Of a stretch of 64,000 nt of DNA, positions 11,086-21,499 are shown piece after piece. Position 1 is the stretch's first letter. Each line of letters begins with the position of its first letter. Both the position numbers and the translations under genes were made by a program. Under the pieces are notes generated by a model. That model saw only the letters and a list, made by a program, of their open reading frames with translations. It did no database searches and was not told where the DNA came from. The stretch is from Protopterus annectens (taxonomy: Eukaryota; Chordata; Ceratodontiformes; Protopteridae), in assembly GCF_019279795.1 (NCBI RefSeq), contig NC_056747.1:1004742432-1004806431 (forward strand). Direction: 5' to 3'.

Positions 11086-12121
11086 TCACCTGGGTGGCAT
11101 CAAGGAAAGGACATCTCTGAGAATAGTGGAACCAAAGGATGAACATGCTCTGAACTGCATGTACAATTTGTAATTAGATGCATACGTGTGAACTGTGGAC
11201 AATGTTTCTGCTGCACAAATGTCATCAATGGGAGCACTTTTCATGAGTGCCATAGAAGTAGCTAGTGGTCTAGTAGAATGATCTTTTGGCTTCGTATGTA
11301 GAGGTAAATCCCGGTCATTATAAACAAAGGAAATGCAGTCCAACAGCCATTTAGAAATTGCATCTTTTGATATACTTTTGCCCAATTTCACTTTAGAGAA
11401 GGATACAAATATTTGATCTGACTTTCTTATATTCTCGGTATGATGTAAAGAGAATCTGAGCTGTCTATTAACATCAAGAGTGTGCAGCTAATATTCCCCT
11501 GTTTGAGAACCTGGGTAAAAAGACTGGTAAATGAACTGACTGATTCAAATTTATTTCAGATGTCACTATTGGTAGGAAGTAAGAATCTGTTCTCAATGCT
11601 ACTATGTCCTTATGGAAAATGATGTATGGGGGCTTCCATGATAGTCCTTGTAATTCAGTAATCCACATAGCAAATGTAATTACAACCAGAAAAATGATCT
11701 TCCATGAAAGATATTTCACATCTACTGAGGCTGCTGGTTCAGTGGGTTTTTGGGTCAAGGCTTGATGCATGATAGTGATGTTCTGTGTAGAAATTGGATC
11801 CCTAAATGGGGGTCTGAGCAAGACAGCACCCCTGAGAAAAGTTTTGGAGATTTTAAGAAAGGCAATAGAGTAGTCATTATACCCTATGTAAAAATCTGAA
11901 ATGGCAGCCATCTGCACATTGATGGTATGGAACCTAAACCCTTTTTGAAAAAGTTCTGATACAAAATCTAAGATTGATGGGAGAGGAGCAAAAGAAGGAT
12001 CCAATCCTCTTGAAGAAGCCCAAATAGAAAATATTTTCCTCTTGCTTTGATAAAACTTTTTTAGCAGACTGTTTTTGTGAAGTGGAAATAATATGAACCA
12101 CCAATGAGGAAAGCCTGGCAA
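11086..12121 (-). pseudogene. DIRS-2 tyrosine recombinase, broken
   Basis: The longest minus frame (12,121-11,474, 215 codons) reads IFSIWASSRGLDPSFAPLP, then FHTINVQMAAISDFYIGYND, then VDVKYLSWKIIFLVVITFA: the core-binding domain and start of the catalytic domain of a DIRS-type YR. A second frame (11,391-11,086) continues with SISKDAISKWLLDCISFVYN, HSTRPLATSMALM and TYASNYKLYMQ, covering the HxxR box and the region of the nucleophilic Tyr. The two frames are separated by a frameshift near 11,400-11,470. The first catalytic Arg (normally in an ARRISEL-like block) reads AMWITEL, so it is lost. The enzyme would integrate the circular DIRS DNA; this copy is inactive. Confidence 0.8.
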
Positions 12122-12127
12122 CTCTGG

Positions 12128-12412
12128 CTATTTTAGAACTGGTGAAACATTAGGACTTCTAGATCTGTTAGTGGCAATCCAGATGGGTGACTCAGTAGTT
12201 CCGGGATGAGTTCCAATATCCAAGGAGGATGTATTAAATAAGTCCAAACCACATACTCTTAACATGCCTTTTGTTCCTAGAAAAGCTTCTCTGTGAGGGA
12301 GAGAAATGGATTCCCATGGCAGATAGAATCTTACTAGTCTGCTCACTCCAAGTAAGCTTTCCTTTAACTTTTGGTCCAAAAAGGGTAGACCCTTAAAGAA
12401 GTCGAGTGTCAA
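12128..12412 (-). pseudogene. DIRS-2 frame between gag and recombinase
   Basis: A 94-codon minus frame ending seven bases before the recombinase frame. The piece FYLPWESISLPHREAFLG may correspond to the PWxLPHREDLL block at the end of DIRS RNase H, which would put the internal deletion breakpoint just upstream. The match is short, so the assignment is tentative. Confidence 0.4.
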
Positions 12413-12479
12413 GTATTCTCCAGATCTATAGGTACTGACTGCCCCAGTTAATCAAAATGAGAGGAATAAATCACAGTAT

Positions 12480-12674
12480 CTACTGGGAGTTGCCTTGAAT
12501 GGCCCTGGACCCAAACAAAGCATAGATATCACAGTCAGCCCCTAGGTGGGCAGAACCTAAACAATATACACTCAGAGAGTGCAGGTATTGAGGGGGAATT
12601 TTGTGTCCACAGCCCGAGCACTCCTTAAATCCTTGCGGCTTCATTAACATTAGAAGAATTACATTAAGAAACAA
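12480..12674 (-). pseudogene. DIRS-2 gag N-terminus
   Basis: A 64-codon minus frame with KECSGCGHKIPPQYLHSL, then VYCLGSAHLGADCDIYALFG. The spacing CxxC...H...C...H....C matches the Cys/His-rich start of DIRS gag proteins. The frame ends abruptly and no further gag follows, consistent with internal deletion. Confidence 0.65.
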
Positions 12675-13022
12675 TTACAAAGTTGCATATTATTAGTCTT
12701 CTTGAAAAATCAGTCACACAGAAGCAAGTCTTAACAGCTAACCTGTCTTTAATAACTATCTAAAAATTACCTAAAACTGTAACCACACTACTATGTTAGT
12801 AATAAGAAAAGCTAAAATATTGAGAAAAAACACTTCTATAGAATAAACTGTTCTAATAATCTAAAAGCAATAGGGAAGAGCTAAAAATATCTTTTTATTT
12901 TTGAAAGAAAGAATACTTTCGGTTAACATGAAAAGCAGAGCTCTTGGACACACATCCGGAAGGTTCAGGCAGCAAATCAGATCTATAGTAATTCAGTGGA
13001 GAGGCAGCAAATGAGAGCTATA

Positions 13023-13170
13023 GTAATTCAGTGGAGAGGAAGAAATTGTGGGTAGGGTAGAGGTCAGAGCATTGGATCCACTGCTTCAGAAGAATGCTAC
13101 AAAGTTGAATTTGATCAGATCCGACAGCCCAAAGGTTGAATCGGACGAAAATAGACAACATCAGATTCTG
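13023..13170. repeat. DIRS-2 right inverted terminal repeat
   Basis: Inverted partner of 10,621-10,760. A short tandem repeat of about 50 bp (unit containing TATAGTAATTCAGTGGAGAG) lies just outside its start at 12,970-13,040. Confidence 0.8.
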
Positions 13171-13172
13171 TT

Positions 13173-14197
13173 TTTTTCTGAATACTGACTAACGTTCACA
13201 TAGTATAGATGAGTTTGTTCCAGGACCCAGCTTCTCATCTCTCTGTCTTTTATCAGTAGGTATGTTAGGATCCCCAAAATGTTATGTCCTTATTCTTAAC
13301 TAGGTTCAGTTTCAAAGCTCCACTGAATACTCTGCTAGCCAGGTGGAAAGCATTTAAAGTGCACCATTCTTTAAGGGGATTCAGACAGATTTCTAATAAA
13401 GTATAATGAACAAATAAGTACTGTTATTCAGCTGTTCTGTATCCATGCTGGCCTTTAGTAGTGGGGACTTCGTGAAACAGATGAAGGAAAAGGTTTTGTA
13501 GTGCATATTTAGCTGTGTGCCTCCCCACACACAGGTTACTACAACCAAAAGCAAATCTGTCAAAGGTATGAGAATGCTTCCCATCCTTGTATTCACTAAC
13601 TTTTGATACAACTTCCATTATCAATTTTTGTCTCTTCTTTAGCTAATTATGCTTGGTCATGAATTTTATTTATTTAATATCTGTTAACTGGTTAAGTGGA
13701 ATGTCTGAAAATCCTTTTCAACAATGAGCCAAGCCATTTAGTAGAAGCATTATATGAAAATGTGCAATTATTACAAATTCATACAAGTATTAAGAAGTGG
13801 ATATTTATTGTGTTATATCATAAGCAAAGAATTTACAATGTTAAAAGACTGGCAAGAATTTTGTAAAATAACAAATATCCATGGTGTAGCTATCAACAAA
13901 TATCTACAGATGAACACCTACTGATGTATAATTAAGAGGTGTAGTTAGTCACCCTCCCCCTTTATTATGAATGTTTCTGTACAATCTGCATTCGGTAACA
14001 CAGGAGATATGTAAAATGAGAAGTAAACAAGGCGAGGCCTAAAAGAGGCAATGATAAGGTCAGTAAGCTGGACAGAGAGCAACAGAATTACAAAAGAGAA
14101 CAAGTGAGGACATCACATTTGGTTAATGAAAAAGATGCACAATAATAATGAATTGCTAGTCTGGTTGCATAGTTGGCTGCTACTGACAGTATGCTGT

Positions 14198-14200
<3 letters not shown>
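13173..14200. other. No recognisable feature
   Basis: AT-rich DNA with short frames only. No element ends or motifs were seen. Confidence 0.5.

Positions 14201-14202
<2 letters not shown>

Positions 14203-14258
<56 letters not shown>
14203..14258. repeat. (TA)n microsatellite
   Basis: Uninterrupted TA array of about 56 bases. Confidence 0.97.
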
Positions 14259-14260
<2 letters not shown>

Positions 14261-14808
14261 GGGGAGTAGTTACATAAGTTAAGATAGTTATCAAATAGTT
14301 GATTTGGTGTATAAAATACTGGTAGACCAGTTAACCTGGTATCTGAGAGTTAAGCTGCTTATCTAGAATCCTGCAATCACACATGTTTTCCTTCTTAGTA
14401 AGATGTGACTTTATAATTGTTCCACTGAATAAAGATAGATTGTTCAACTTAATGATTTCTTATGGTATGCAACTCCAGGAAGCTGGGGACATTTTAGAAA
14501 AGGCTTTTTTACAGACAAATAGTGTATAATGGGGGCCTCAGCAGCTGAGTGTCTTCTTGGAATCTAGGAAAGTAGGAGGGGTTTTGTAAACCGAGTGTGT
14601 TTCCTAAATGGAGGTTAATAGTTTTTGTTAAGCAATCTGAAGACTAATGCACTAAGAAGACAGCCAGTTCTGGTTTTAACAGACACTGAGTTTCCGCTTT
14701 CAACCTTAACTTTGAACTGCACCGCATTGTGTAGAAAGCTCCACATCTGACACTGAAGTGAAGCAGTGACCCGGTGTTCTGCTTTCAACGGTGGTGGTTC
14801 CGCTTTTC

Positions 14809-14886
14809 GTTCTCTGATTGGCTCCCAAATCATAATTATAACCAATAGGCAAAGAGAGAGAGAGAAAGGGAGCCAATTAGAGAACA
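14809..14886. repeat. 18-bp inverted repeat with CCAAT-like cores
   Basis: GTTCTCTGATTGGCTCCC at 14,809-14,826 and its inverted partner (one mismatch) at 14,869-14,886 enclose 42 bases with a further CCAAT and a (GA)n run. The arms contain ATTGG/CCAAT, the NF-Y box sequence, but promoter function is only a guess. Confidence 0.6.
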
Positions 14887-14924
14887 AGTTTGACCTTAGC
14901 AGACAGTCCGACTTCCCATACCCT

Positions 14925-15165
14925 GGAACAAACTACCTATCTATATCAAACAAAGCTCTTCACTAGCACTTTTCAAGAAAAATCTTGATGATTGGATGGG
15001 AGATAGGAAATTCACTCCGGGGATCATTTCTGTGGCTCTGCTCGACAGTGGCAGAGGAAAGTAATTTTCTTGGGTGGCGAAAGCCAGGGTACCTTTTGGC
15101 TAAGCTTATATAGGCACTAGGGCCAATAGCCTAGTACCTACCTATGAATCTATGAACCTATGGAA
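14925..15165 (+). mobile_element. CR1-like LINE, 3'-end fragment
   Basis: The + strand matches the last about 35 codons and 3' UTR of the CR1-like LINE at 18,258-19,008: a FKRNLDxWMGD-like block (reading FSRKILM/IGWEIGN across a frameshift), CTGCTCGACAGTGGCAGAGG, a GGTGGCGAAAGCCA segment and a tail of CCTATGAA repeats. The RT domain is absent. Typical 5' truncation. Confidence 0.8.
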
Positions 15166-15233
15166 TGCCAAGTAAAAAGTCCATGGCTTCAGGGCTGCCT
15201 ATAACGATAACCCCGAAGCAGTGGATTTAAGAA

Positions 15234-15270
15234 TTTATTATGCCTGTAGAGTCTCTACAGGCATAATAAA
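15234..15270. repeat. 37-bp near-perfect palindrome
   Basis: Arms TTTATTATGCCTGTAGAG (15,234-15,251) and its exact reverse complement (15,253-15,270) with a one-base centre. It lies at the left edge of duplication A that flanks PLE1. The copy at the right of PLE1 has only the right arm. Confidence 0.9.
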
Positions 15271-15310
15271 TACTTAATTATATATCTCCCAATGGTCTGC
15301 CTTAGTACTC

Positions 15311-15387
<77 letters not shown>

Positions 15388-15493
15388 TTTTTTTTTATTC
15401 TTTCCACCGAGCAAGCCGACCAAATTTTCACTTCTCTAGCAACAGCCCATACTTCAGTCCTTAAACAGACCTGTACAGCAATCTTTAGACATT
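15251..15493 (+). repeat. Direct duplication A, left copy, flanking PLE1
   Basis: 243 bp ending exactly at the PLE1 boundary. It is repeated in the same orientation at 20,775-20,981, again exactly at the boundary. Apart from the length of the (TA)n array (15,311-15,383 here) the copies differ at only a handful of positions. See the findings. Confidence 0.9.
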
Positions 15494-15999
15494 AGCTCAC
15501 AAGAATGTATCCAGGGAATCCAGCAATAAAACAACCAACGATCAAAAAAACAGCTTCCCTGAATGAAACACCACGATCCACAGTATCCAAATCTTTTATT
15601 GGGCGAAGTACATAAGCAATAGGTTAAGTGCTTTCATCTACTCAACGTAGATTTCTTCAGAACAACTTACATACTCAATACTACACTTTAAATACTTTCT
15701 AAAAGCCCGCCAAAACAAACTAATTATCTAATTCCCTAACCAATCAAGCATTCATTAAAATTTAAAAGCACAAAACAACAATATCATTTTTATCATATAA
15801 ACTGATGAATAATTATATAATTAAATAAAATTCATTAATATAATACTAAAACCTTCATACATTTGAATGTGATAAAAATCCTTACTAATAAATATAATAT
15901 ATTCCTATATATTAAATTGATAAAATGATACAATGTATACATAAAGGACTAACGAACAACATAAATTCCTTCATATACCATAGTTTAATTTCTTAATAA
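15494..15999 (-). repeat. PLE1 pseudo-LTR, 3' copy
   Basis: 506 bp, a direct copy of 20,269-20,774 with few substitutions. The last five codons and stop of the PLE1 protein (stop at 15,985) lie inside it. It contains a hammerhead-like core. Confidence 0.9.
15616..15672 (-). ncRNA. Hammerhead-ribozyme-like motif, PLE1 3' pseudo-LTR
   Basis: On the minus strand: CUGAAGA, a perfect 6-bp stem II (AUCUAC / GUAGAU with loop GUUGA), GAAA, a minimal stem III (G-CA-C), then UU as cleavage site. This fits the CUGANGA...GAAA...UH rule. Stem I pairs only about 3 bp (GUU/AAC). Hammerheads with tiny stem III are known in PLE terminal repeats. Confidence 0.6.
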
Positions 16000-17781
16000 A
16001 GGTTTGGTGGGAATATACTCATTGATACCTGGTGGACTGGCTGCATTCAGTCTAATCTGCCATTGGATCTCTTTCTCCCCTAGGATAGATTCGATATCAC
16101 ACCCCCTAGGGTTATTCCTAACCACTTCTAGAATGGCAAATTTGAATGAATTACAGCACTCACTCTCTACCAGGTGCCTATATAATGCATTTTTCTTGTC
16201 CTTCTTCTTAATGCAGTATGTATGGTCATATATTCTATTGCGTAACCGTCTTTCAGTTTTCCCAACATAAAAACTAGGACAAGACATACATTTTCCCAGA
16301 TGTACTATATGTTGTGTCTGACAGTTTCTTTTTTTGAAAAAAAATTTACTTTTGATGTTATTGTCCAGATGCAGACTGTCAGTCTGTAAAATAAATGAGC
16401 ATTGATTACAGTGTCCACATGGCTTGGTCCCTGTCACACTTTTATTCCCATCATTATAACGATTATTAGTTTTAACCTCGATCATTCTCTTTAAATTCAT
16501 CCCTGTTTTATAGATGAAGGTAGGTTTATCTCCTCTTTTATCACTAATCCCTTCATCACAAGTTAATATATTCCAGTTGGTCTCCAGAATATTCCTGATT
16601 TCTCCCACATGTTGTCCATACTGTAGTATATAGGCCTTATGATAATTATCTCCTATTTGTTTTTTGTTAACCTGATTGTGTGGTGAAAATTCCCTCCCCA
16701 GTAAAGGTTGATATTTATTTCCCCATTCATTAGTCACATATTCAGTGACATCCTTAACCATTGATAATGGATAGCCCCTTTGACTAAACAATTGGCCAAT
16801 AAATTTAATTTCTTCAATCATGTCATCCTTTCTGGAAGTCATTCTAGCTGCCCTAATACATTGCCCTTTCAGTATACTTTTTTTCTGCTTATATGGATGA
16901 TTACTTGAATATTCCAGATAGGCATTACAGAAAGTGTCTTTCCTGTATATCTTAGACTGGAAAGTAGTTCTATCACTAAAAATGTATGTATCTAAGTAAT
17001 CGATGCCTATCTTACTAGTATTATGTGTAAATTGTAAATCGGAAGTAGTTCCATTAATATATTCTATAAATCGTACCAGATTCTTCTCCTTTCCTGTCCA
17101 TAAAATAAATAAATCATCCAAATACCTGACATAACAAGCCATTTGCTCCATCCATGGTGTATATAGGATGTATTCCTCCTCCCAATCTAAGAGAACCATA
17201 TTTGCATAAATGGGGGCACATGCTGCCCCCATAGCGACCCCTGATATTTGTTTGTAGTACTCTCCTTCAAAAAAAATATAGTTGTTGTCAAGAACCAGGT
17301 TCATAAATTCAGATAGGAGGTCTATCTTATCCCATTCTAGTCCACTATGCTTGTTCAGACTGTTAATAAACCTATTCATACCTTCCGTCCTAGGTATACA
17401 TGAAAATAAATCTTTTATATCAGTTGTAACAAAAAGTAAATCCATATTCCATAATTCATGTTTGAACTTCCCAAGAAATTCCCAAAAATCTTTGATTAAA
17501 TGTGGTATCTTCGGATAAATATGTTTTAACCATTGAGCAACTACCTTACCAAAAGGGAAGGTTTTGCTACAACTTCCAGAAATAATAGGTCTAAATGGGG
17601 GGTCATGAATGTTTTTGTGTACTTTGGGTATCCCCGTGATAGTTGCTAAAGTGGGGTATTCAACCTTTAAAAAGTTGTATAAATCCTGAGTAATACGTTC
17701 ATCCAATAAAAACTCTTCCAGATATAAGTCAATCCTTCTGTGGGCTATATTAATCTGATTTAACGAGGAAACCTCGTATTA
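15985..17781 (-). pseudogene. PLE1 reverse transcriptase and GIY-YIG endonuclease
   Basis: The main open frame (17,706-15,985, 573 codons) contains, in order: the PxxxGIPKVHKN block and PPFRPIISGSCSKTF (fingers); FVTTDIKDLFSCIPR (motif A); GVAMGAACAPIYANMVLLDW (motif B); CYVRYLDDLFILWTG (motif C, catalytic DD intact); YLDTYIF and a thumb; a Cys/His cluster (CGHCNQCSF ... CMSCPS); and FYVGKTERRLRNR with a downstream conserved Glu and Asn region, the GIY-YIG nuclease. The length and order suit a PLE. The upstream part is cut off by a stop at 17,779-17,781. This is the best-preserved coding segment in the window. Confidence 0.92.
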
Positions 17782-18257
17782 GTCTGATGTGTTCAAAATA
17801 TCAAATATTCTTTGTATATAAGTGTCCATATCAAACAAGACTACACATCCCCCTTTGTCAGGTGTCATGATTCTGATGTTATAAATATCACAAAGTGTAG
17901 TTAAGATAGCCTCATCAGTAGAACTCCAATTACTTCTACATCTATCTTTCTGTACATGTTTATATAATTCATAAATTTTCTTACTGACTACTTTTTCAAA
18001 ATTGATAAGAGTATTGTACATGGGGGGGTAAACGTACTTTTCCTCCTCAGACCACTAATATTCGTGGTTCCAGGGTTAGACTCCCAAAACAATATACCCA
18101 GATTGAGCTTCCTCATATATTTTTTAAACTCAACCAGTGTGTCCACTATGTCAAACTTTCTCCTGGGTATATATTTCATACCTTTAGAAAAAGTAGAAAA
18201 CATTTCAATATCTACTGGATGTTCTGTATAGTTGTAAATTTTGAAATCCTCTACACT
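17779..18257 (-). pseudogene. PLE1 coding region upstream of the main RT frame
   Basis: Two minus frames: 18,263-17,988 (with FSKGMKYIPRRKFDIVDTLV) and 18,021-17,779 (with RIMTPDKGGCVVLFDMDTYI, the PDKGG RT-fingers block). They are linked by a frameshift. The second is in phase with the 573-codon frame and separated from it only by a stop codon. The first runs into the CR1-like insertion. Confidence 0.8.
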
Positions 18258-19008
18258 ATACACGACCAGGTTGATAGTAGTCTGTCATTCGACACCCATG
18301 TAGCTAAAGTAGTTAGGAAGACCTTCTACATTGCCCACCTTATCATGAAGGGATTCTCATCTAGATCAAGGGAGGTCATAGTCTCCCTATACTCATCACT
18401 CATCAGACCAATGATTGAGTACAATGCCCCATTCGGAATGTATCTGACCCGACACTTGCAGCAGCTGGAGAGGCCACAAAAGTTCCTCACCAAAAGGATA
18501 AAGGGTCTCAAACATCTGTCCTATGCTGCCCGACTGAAAGAACTCCAGCTCTATTCAGTCGCCACCGCTTGCTCAGAGGTGACCTTTGCCTAACATACAA
18601 GGCCATGTCAAACCCAGATTTGATGAATATGCTTCACCTCAAAAAATCTAGATCCGTCAGAGCCACAAGGGCGGGAGACTTAAACCTCGACACGGCTATT
18701 AATAGGACATGCTGGAGGGATAGATTCATCACCCAAAGACTCCCTATGCTGTGGAATAAAATCCCGGTATATGTGAGGCAGAGCACCTCGCTGGCCTTGT
18801 TCAAGAGAAATCTTGACCAATGGATGGGAGATCGCAGATATACCCCAGGGATTACCTCAGTGTCACTGCTCGACAGAGGCACAGCAAAATAATGGGTATA
18901 GTTCCCCATACTAAAGGGGTGGCGTAAGCCACAAAACTATGGGCTAGGCTTGTAAATGCCCTCGGGCAGATAGCCTAGTATGAACCTATGAACCTATGAA
19001 CCTATGAC
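18258..19008 (+). mobile_element. 5'-truncated CR1-like LINE inserted in PLE1
   Basis: The + strand encodes the RT C-terminal region: QVDSSLSFDTHVAKVVRKTF, then SSLIRPMIEYNAPFGMYL, then LERPQKFLTKRI, and after a frameshift near 18,570-18,590 LRGDLCLTYKAMSNPDL, INRTCWRDRF and LALFKRNLDQWMGD, ending at a TAA near 18,892. A 3' UTR with GGCTAGGCTTGTAAATGCCC follows, then a tail of CCTATGAA repeats. Tandem 8-mers at the 3' end are characteristic of the CR1/L2 group. No TSD is evident, as expected for CR1. The catalytic FADD region is missing. Confidence 0.88.
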
Positions 19009-20268
19009 CCCATCAGTGACCATAATTCCAGTATTGGTCACTGTTTTCTGTACGGCTTCCAATTGTTCCATTCCCTCTGTCCCTGGTACCGAGTTTCCCG
19101 TGGGCGATTCCCACTCCCATACTTTTCCTGCTCTAAAAAATCAGTATTATAAAAATCCACTCTATGTTGTTCGTGATTGTCTGCCTCCCCACCCCTAGCA
19201 TTGCTACTGTACTCAGTTCTTACATATCCCCTTTTGTTCCATTTATACGCAGTTGCATTCTGATATTGTTTGGTATCTCTAAAAAAACTTTTTACATTTT
19301 CTATCGAACATCTTTTTACAATTGGTTTCAGCATAATGGAACTGTTTAACATGTAACTTTTCCCACTGTGGATACAACAAGTCACTTGTTATAGACGTAT
19401 TAAGTTCTTCCACCTCCTTCAATAACAAACTTAACTTGTTGTCGTTACAAGATATAATAAATTTCATAAACTGTATGCCAAAACCATCAAACATTTTGTT
19501 ACATATACGTATATTGGCCTCATTAAGTTCCACACCTATGGGTTGTTTGAAAAAAAGTATACCACAATCTATGCATTTTCTAAGATACATATTGTCCATT
19601 TGTATGGCTTTAATGTTATTGAGTTTTTTTCCAAAGTTATAAACCATGTCCTTTAATGTGCTGTTAGTATTATTAACTTGGAAATGTTCCTTATTGTAGT
19701 CGTCAGTACGGAATTCAAAAGGCATTTTTAAAAAATTGTCCAAGTTGAAAACATTATAATTAGACATACCATTGTCTGTATCTGATAACTGACGTCTACC
19801 TTGCTGTCTCGTATCTTTCTGTACCACTTATTTTGAACCAACTGCCGTGGAATATGTCCTAGAGGGTTGTATGCGCTTAGGTTTAGCTCCAGAAAAAAGA
19901 TAAACGTCCTCCGAAACATCGCAAGACATAGTAGACAAGTTGAACTGTCCCATCTTTTGGCTGGAGGTGAAGTTCCCATAAGAGATGGCATTTATCTGCG
20001 TAGGCTTACTCTCTGGAGCTCTCTGTCCATTAGGTATATCTTCAGAGCTTCTACTTCCGGTATCAGAGCGCGGTGATGTAATCCCCTCTGGCACAATGTT
20101 ATCTGATGCTGTATTACACTTAGTTGTAGGCGGCGTCATAAGTTCCAATAATCGGGTGATTTCCCCTTTCAGAATTACTAGTTCAGATTGTATTTTGTCA
20201 ACTTCATCCCTTCTTACTGGCGAAAAATTGGAAGAGATATCCCCAATGGAATCCATGGTAAAACAAAT
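19009..20268 (-). pseudogene. PLE1 N-terminal coding region
   Basis: The minus strand starts at ATG 20,256 and reads 142 codons (Ser/Pro/Thr-rich, no named domain), then a stop at 19,828 in the same frame, then 182 more codons (VFNLDNFLKMPFEFRT ... LRKCIDCGILFFKQP). A frameshift leads to 19,385-19,038 (Asn/Arg-rich), where the CR1-like insertion starts. The region has no catalytic motif. Its position upstream of the PDKGG block suits the variable N-terminal part of PLE proteins. Confidence 0.7.
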
Positions 20269-20774
20269 AGCTCACAAGAATGTATCCAGGGAATCCAGCA
20301 ATAAAACAACCAACGATCAAAAAAACAGCTCCCCTGAATGAAACACCACGATCCACAGTATCCAAATCCTTTATTGAGCGAAGTACATAAGCAATAGGTT
20401 AAGCGCTTTCATCTACTCAACGTAGATTTCTTCAGAACAACTTACATACTCAATACTACACTTTAAATACTTTCTAAAAGCCTGCCAAAAAAAACTAATT
20501 ATCTAATTACCTAACAAATCAAGCATTCATTAAAATTTAAAAGCACAAAACAACAATATCATTTTTATCATATAAACTGATGAATAATTATATAATTAAA
20601 TAAAATTCATTAATATAATACTAAAACCTTCATAAATTTGAATGTGATAAAAATCCTTACTAATAAATATAATATATTCCTATATATTAAATTGATAAAA
20701 TGATAAAATGTATACATAAAGGACTAACGAACAACATAAATTCATTCATATACCATAGTTTAATTTCTTAATAA
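20269..20774 (-). repeat. PLE1 pseudo-LTR, 5' copy
   Basis: 506 bp, starting 12 bases upstream of the first ATG (20,256 on the minus strand), a direct copy of 15,494-15,999. A hammerhead-like core lies at 20,394-20,447. Its stem III loop differs from the other copy (CG instead of CA) while the pairing is kept. Confidence 0.9.
20394..20447 (-). ncRNA. Hammerhead-ribozyme-like motif, PLE1 5' pseudo-LTR
   Basis: Same architecture as at 15,616-15,672: CUGAAGA, 6-bp stem II, GAAA, G-CG-C mini stem III, UU. Confidence 0.6.
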
Positions 20775-20827
20775 GTCTCTACAGGCATAATAAATTCTTA
20801 ATTATATATCTCCCAATGGTCTGCCTT

Positions 20828-20879
<52 letters not shown>

Positions 20880-20981
20880 TTTTTATTCTTTCCACCGAGC
20901 AAGCTGACCAAATTTTCACTTCCCTAGCAACAGCCCATACTTCAGTCCTTAAACACACCTGTACAGCAATCTTTAGACATT
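20775..20981 (+). repeat. Direct duplication A, right copy, flanking PLE1
   Basis: 207 bp, same orientation as 15,251-15,493. It starts with GTCTCTACAGGCATAATAAA directly after the pseudo-LTR and ends with CTTTAGACATT. Its (TA)n array (20,834-20,870) is shorter. Confidence 0.9.
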
Positions 20982-21490
20982 GAGTTCTTCTCCATTCCCT
21001 ATAGATGTATTAAAAGCTTCATTATTTATTAATTTTTAATGTCCCCGATGGTCTCCCTGTTTACATTTGAATTACTTCTTAATTCCTGGCTACCGAGCAA
21101 GCTGACCACTTGATTGCCACCCTAGCAATGGGCCATACCTGAATCCTTAAAATACACTGGCAAAGCAGACTGCATTCTTTAATTAAACCTTCCATATTTT
21201 GTCCTTTATAGCCTCCCATCTCTCCATTACTCTCATTTAAACCTTTAATTCTCCCATCACTGACAAAAGCAAACCGTTGTGCAGTGGGTTTTGGACCTAC
21301 AAGACACGATAAACAAATATTTTATTTTCTTTATTTTATTCTCCTTTGGCCAACCTTTTTCTCATAATAAAGCACTAAATTCAGGCTGTTCAGATATTTT
21401 AGTTTTCAGCTCAAATCTTCTCCTTCCTAGCAAGCTGACCACATTGACGCTTCCCTAAAAGCAGCCCTAGCTAAAATATTGGAATCCACG
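20840..21490 (+). repeat. Diverged tandem repeat locus next to PLE1
   Basis: Three related stretches share the word order 'ATGGTCT ... GAGCAAGCTGACCA ... CCTAGCAA ... CCATAC ... CCTTAAA': around 20,890-20,980, 21,085-21,170 and 21,430-21,470. Units two and three are clearly older than the A/A' duplication. The origin is unknown. Confidence 0.55.
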
Positions 21491-21499
21491 TTTTTCTAA

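Larger units (their letters stand above)
10619..13172 (-). mobile_element. Internally deleted DIRS element (DIRS-2), antisense
   Basis: The element is bounded by inverted repeats at 10,621-10,760 and 13,023-13,170. On the minus strand it encodes, from right to left, a gag N-terminus (12,674-12,480), a short unassigned frame that may be the RNase H end (12,412-12,128) and a tyrosine recombinase (12,121-11,086). At about 2.5 kb it is roughly half the usual DIRS length, and the RT is missing, so a large internal deletion lies between about 12,480 and 12,400. Confidence 0.75.
15494..20774 (-). mobile_element. Penelope-like element PLE1, full length with pseudo-LTRs
   Basis: An antisense PLE of 5.3 kb: right pseudo-LTR, N-terminal coding region, RT and GIY-YIG endonuclease, left pseudo-LTR. 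The two pseudo-LTRs are 506 bp each and direct. PLEs are retroelements whose single protein fuses an RT related to telomerase with a C-terminal GIY-YIG nuclease. The coding sequence has in-frame stops (19,828 and 17,779), at least two frameshifts and a CR1-like insertion at 18,258-19,008. Confidence 0.9.

Noticed and set aside
11086-12121. Phage-type integrase acquired by horizontal transfer
   Set aside because: The tyrosine recombinase lies between DIRS inverted repeats with a DIRS gag start, so it is the normal DIRS enzyme.
15494-20774. LTR retrotransposon or retrovirus
   Set aside because: Direct 506-bp repeats suggest LTRs, but the coding region has a PLE RT and GIY-YIG nuclease, with no protease, RNase H, integrase or envelope. 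These are PLE pseudo-LTRs.
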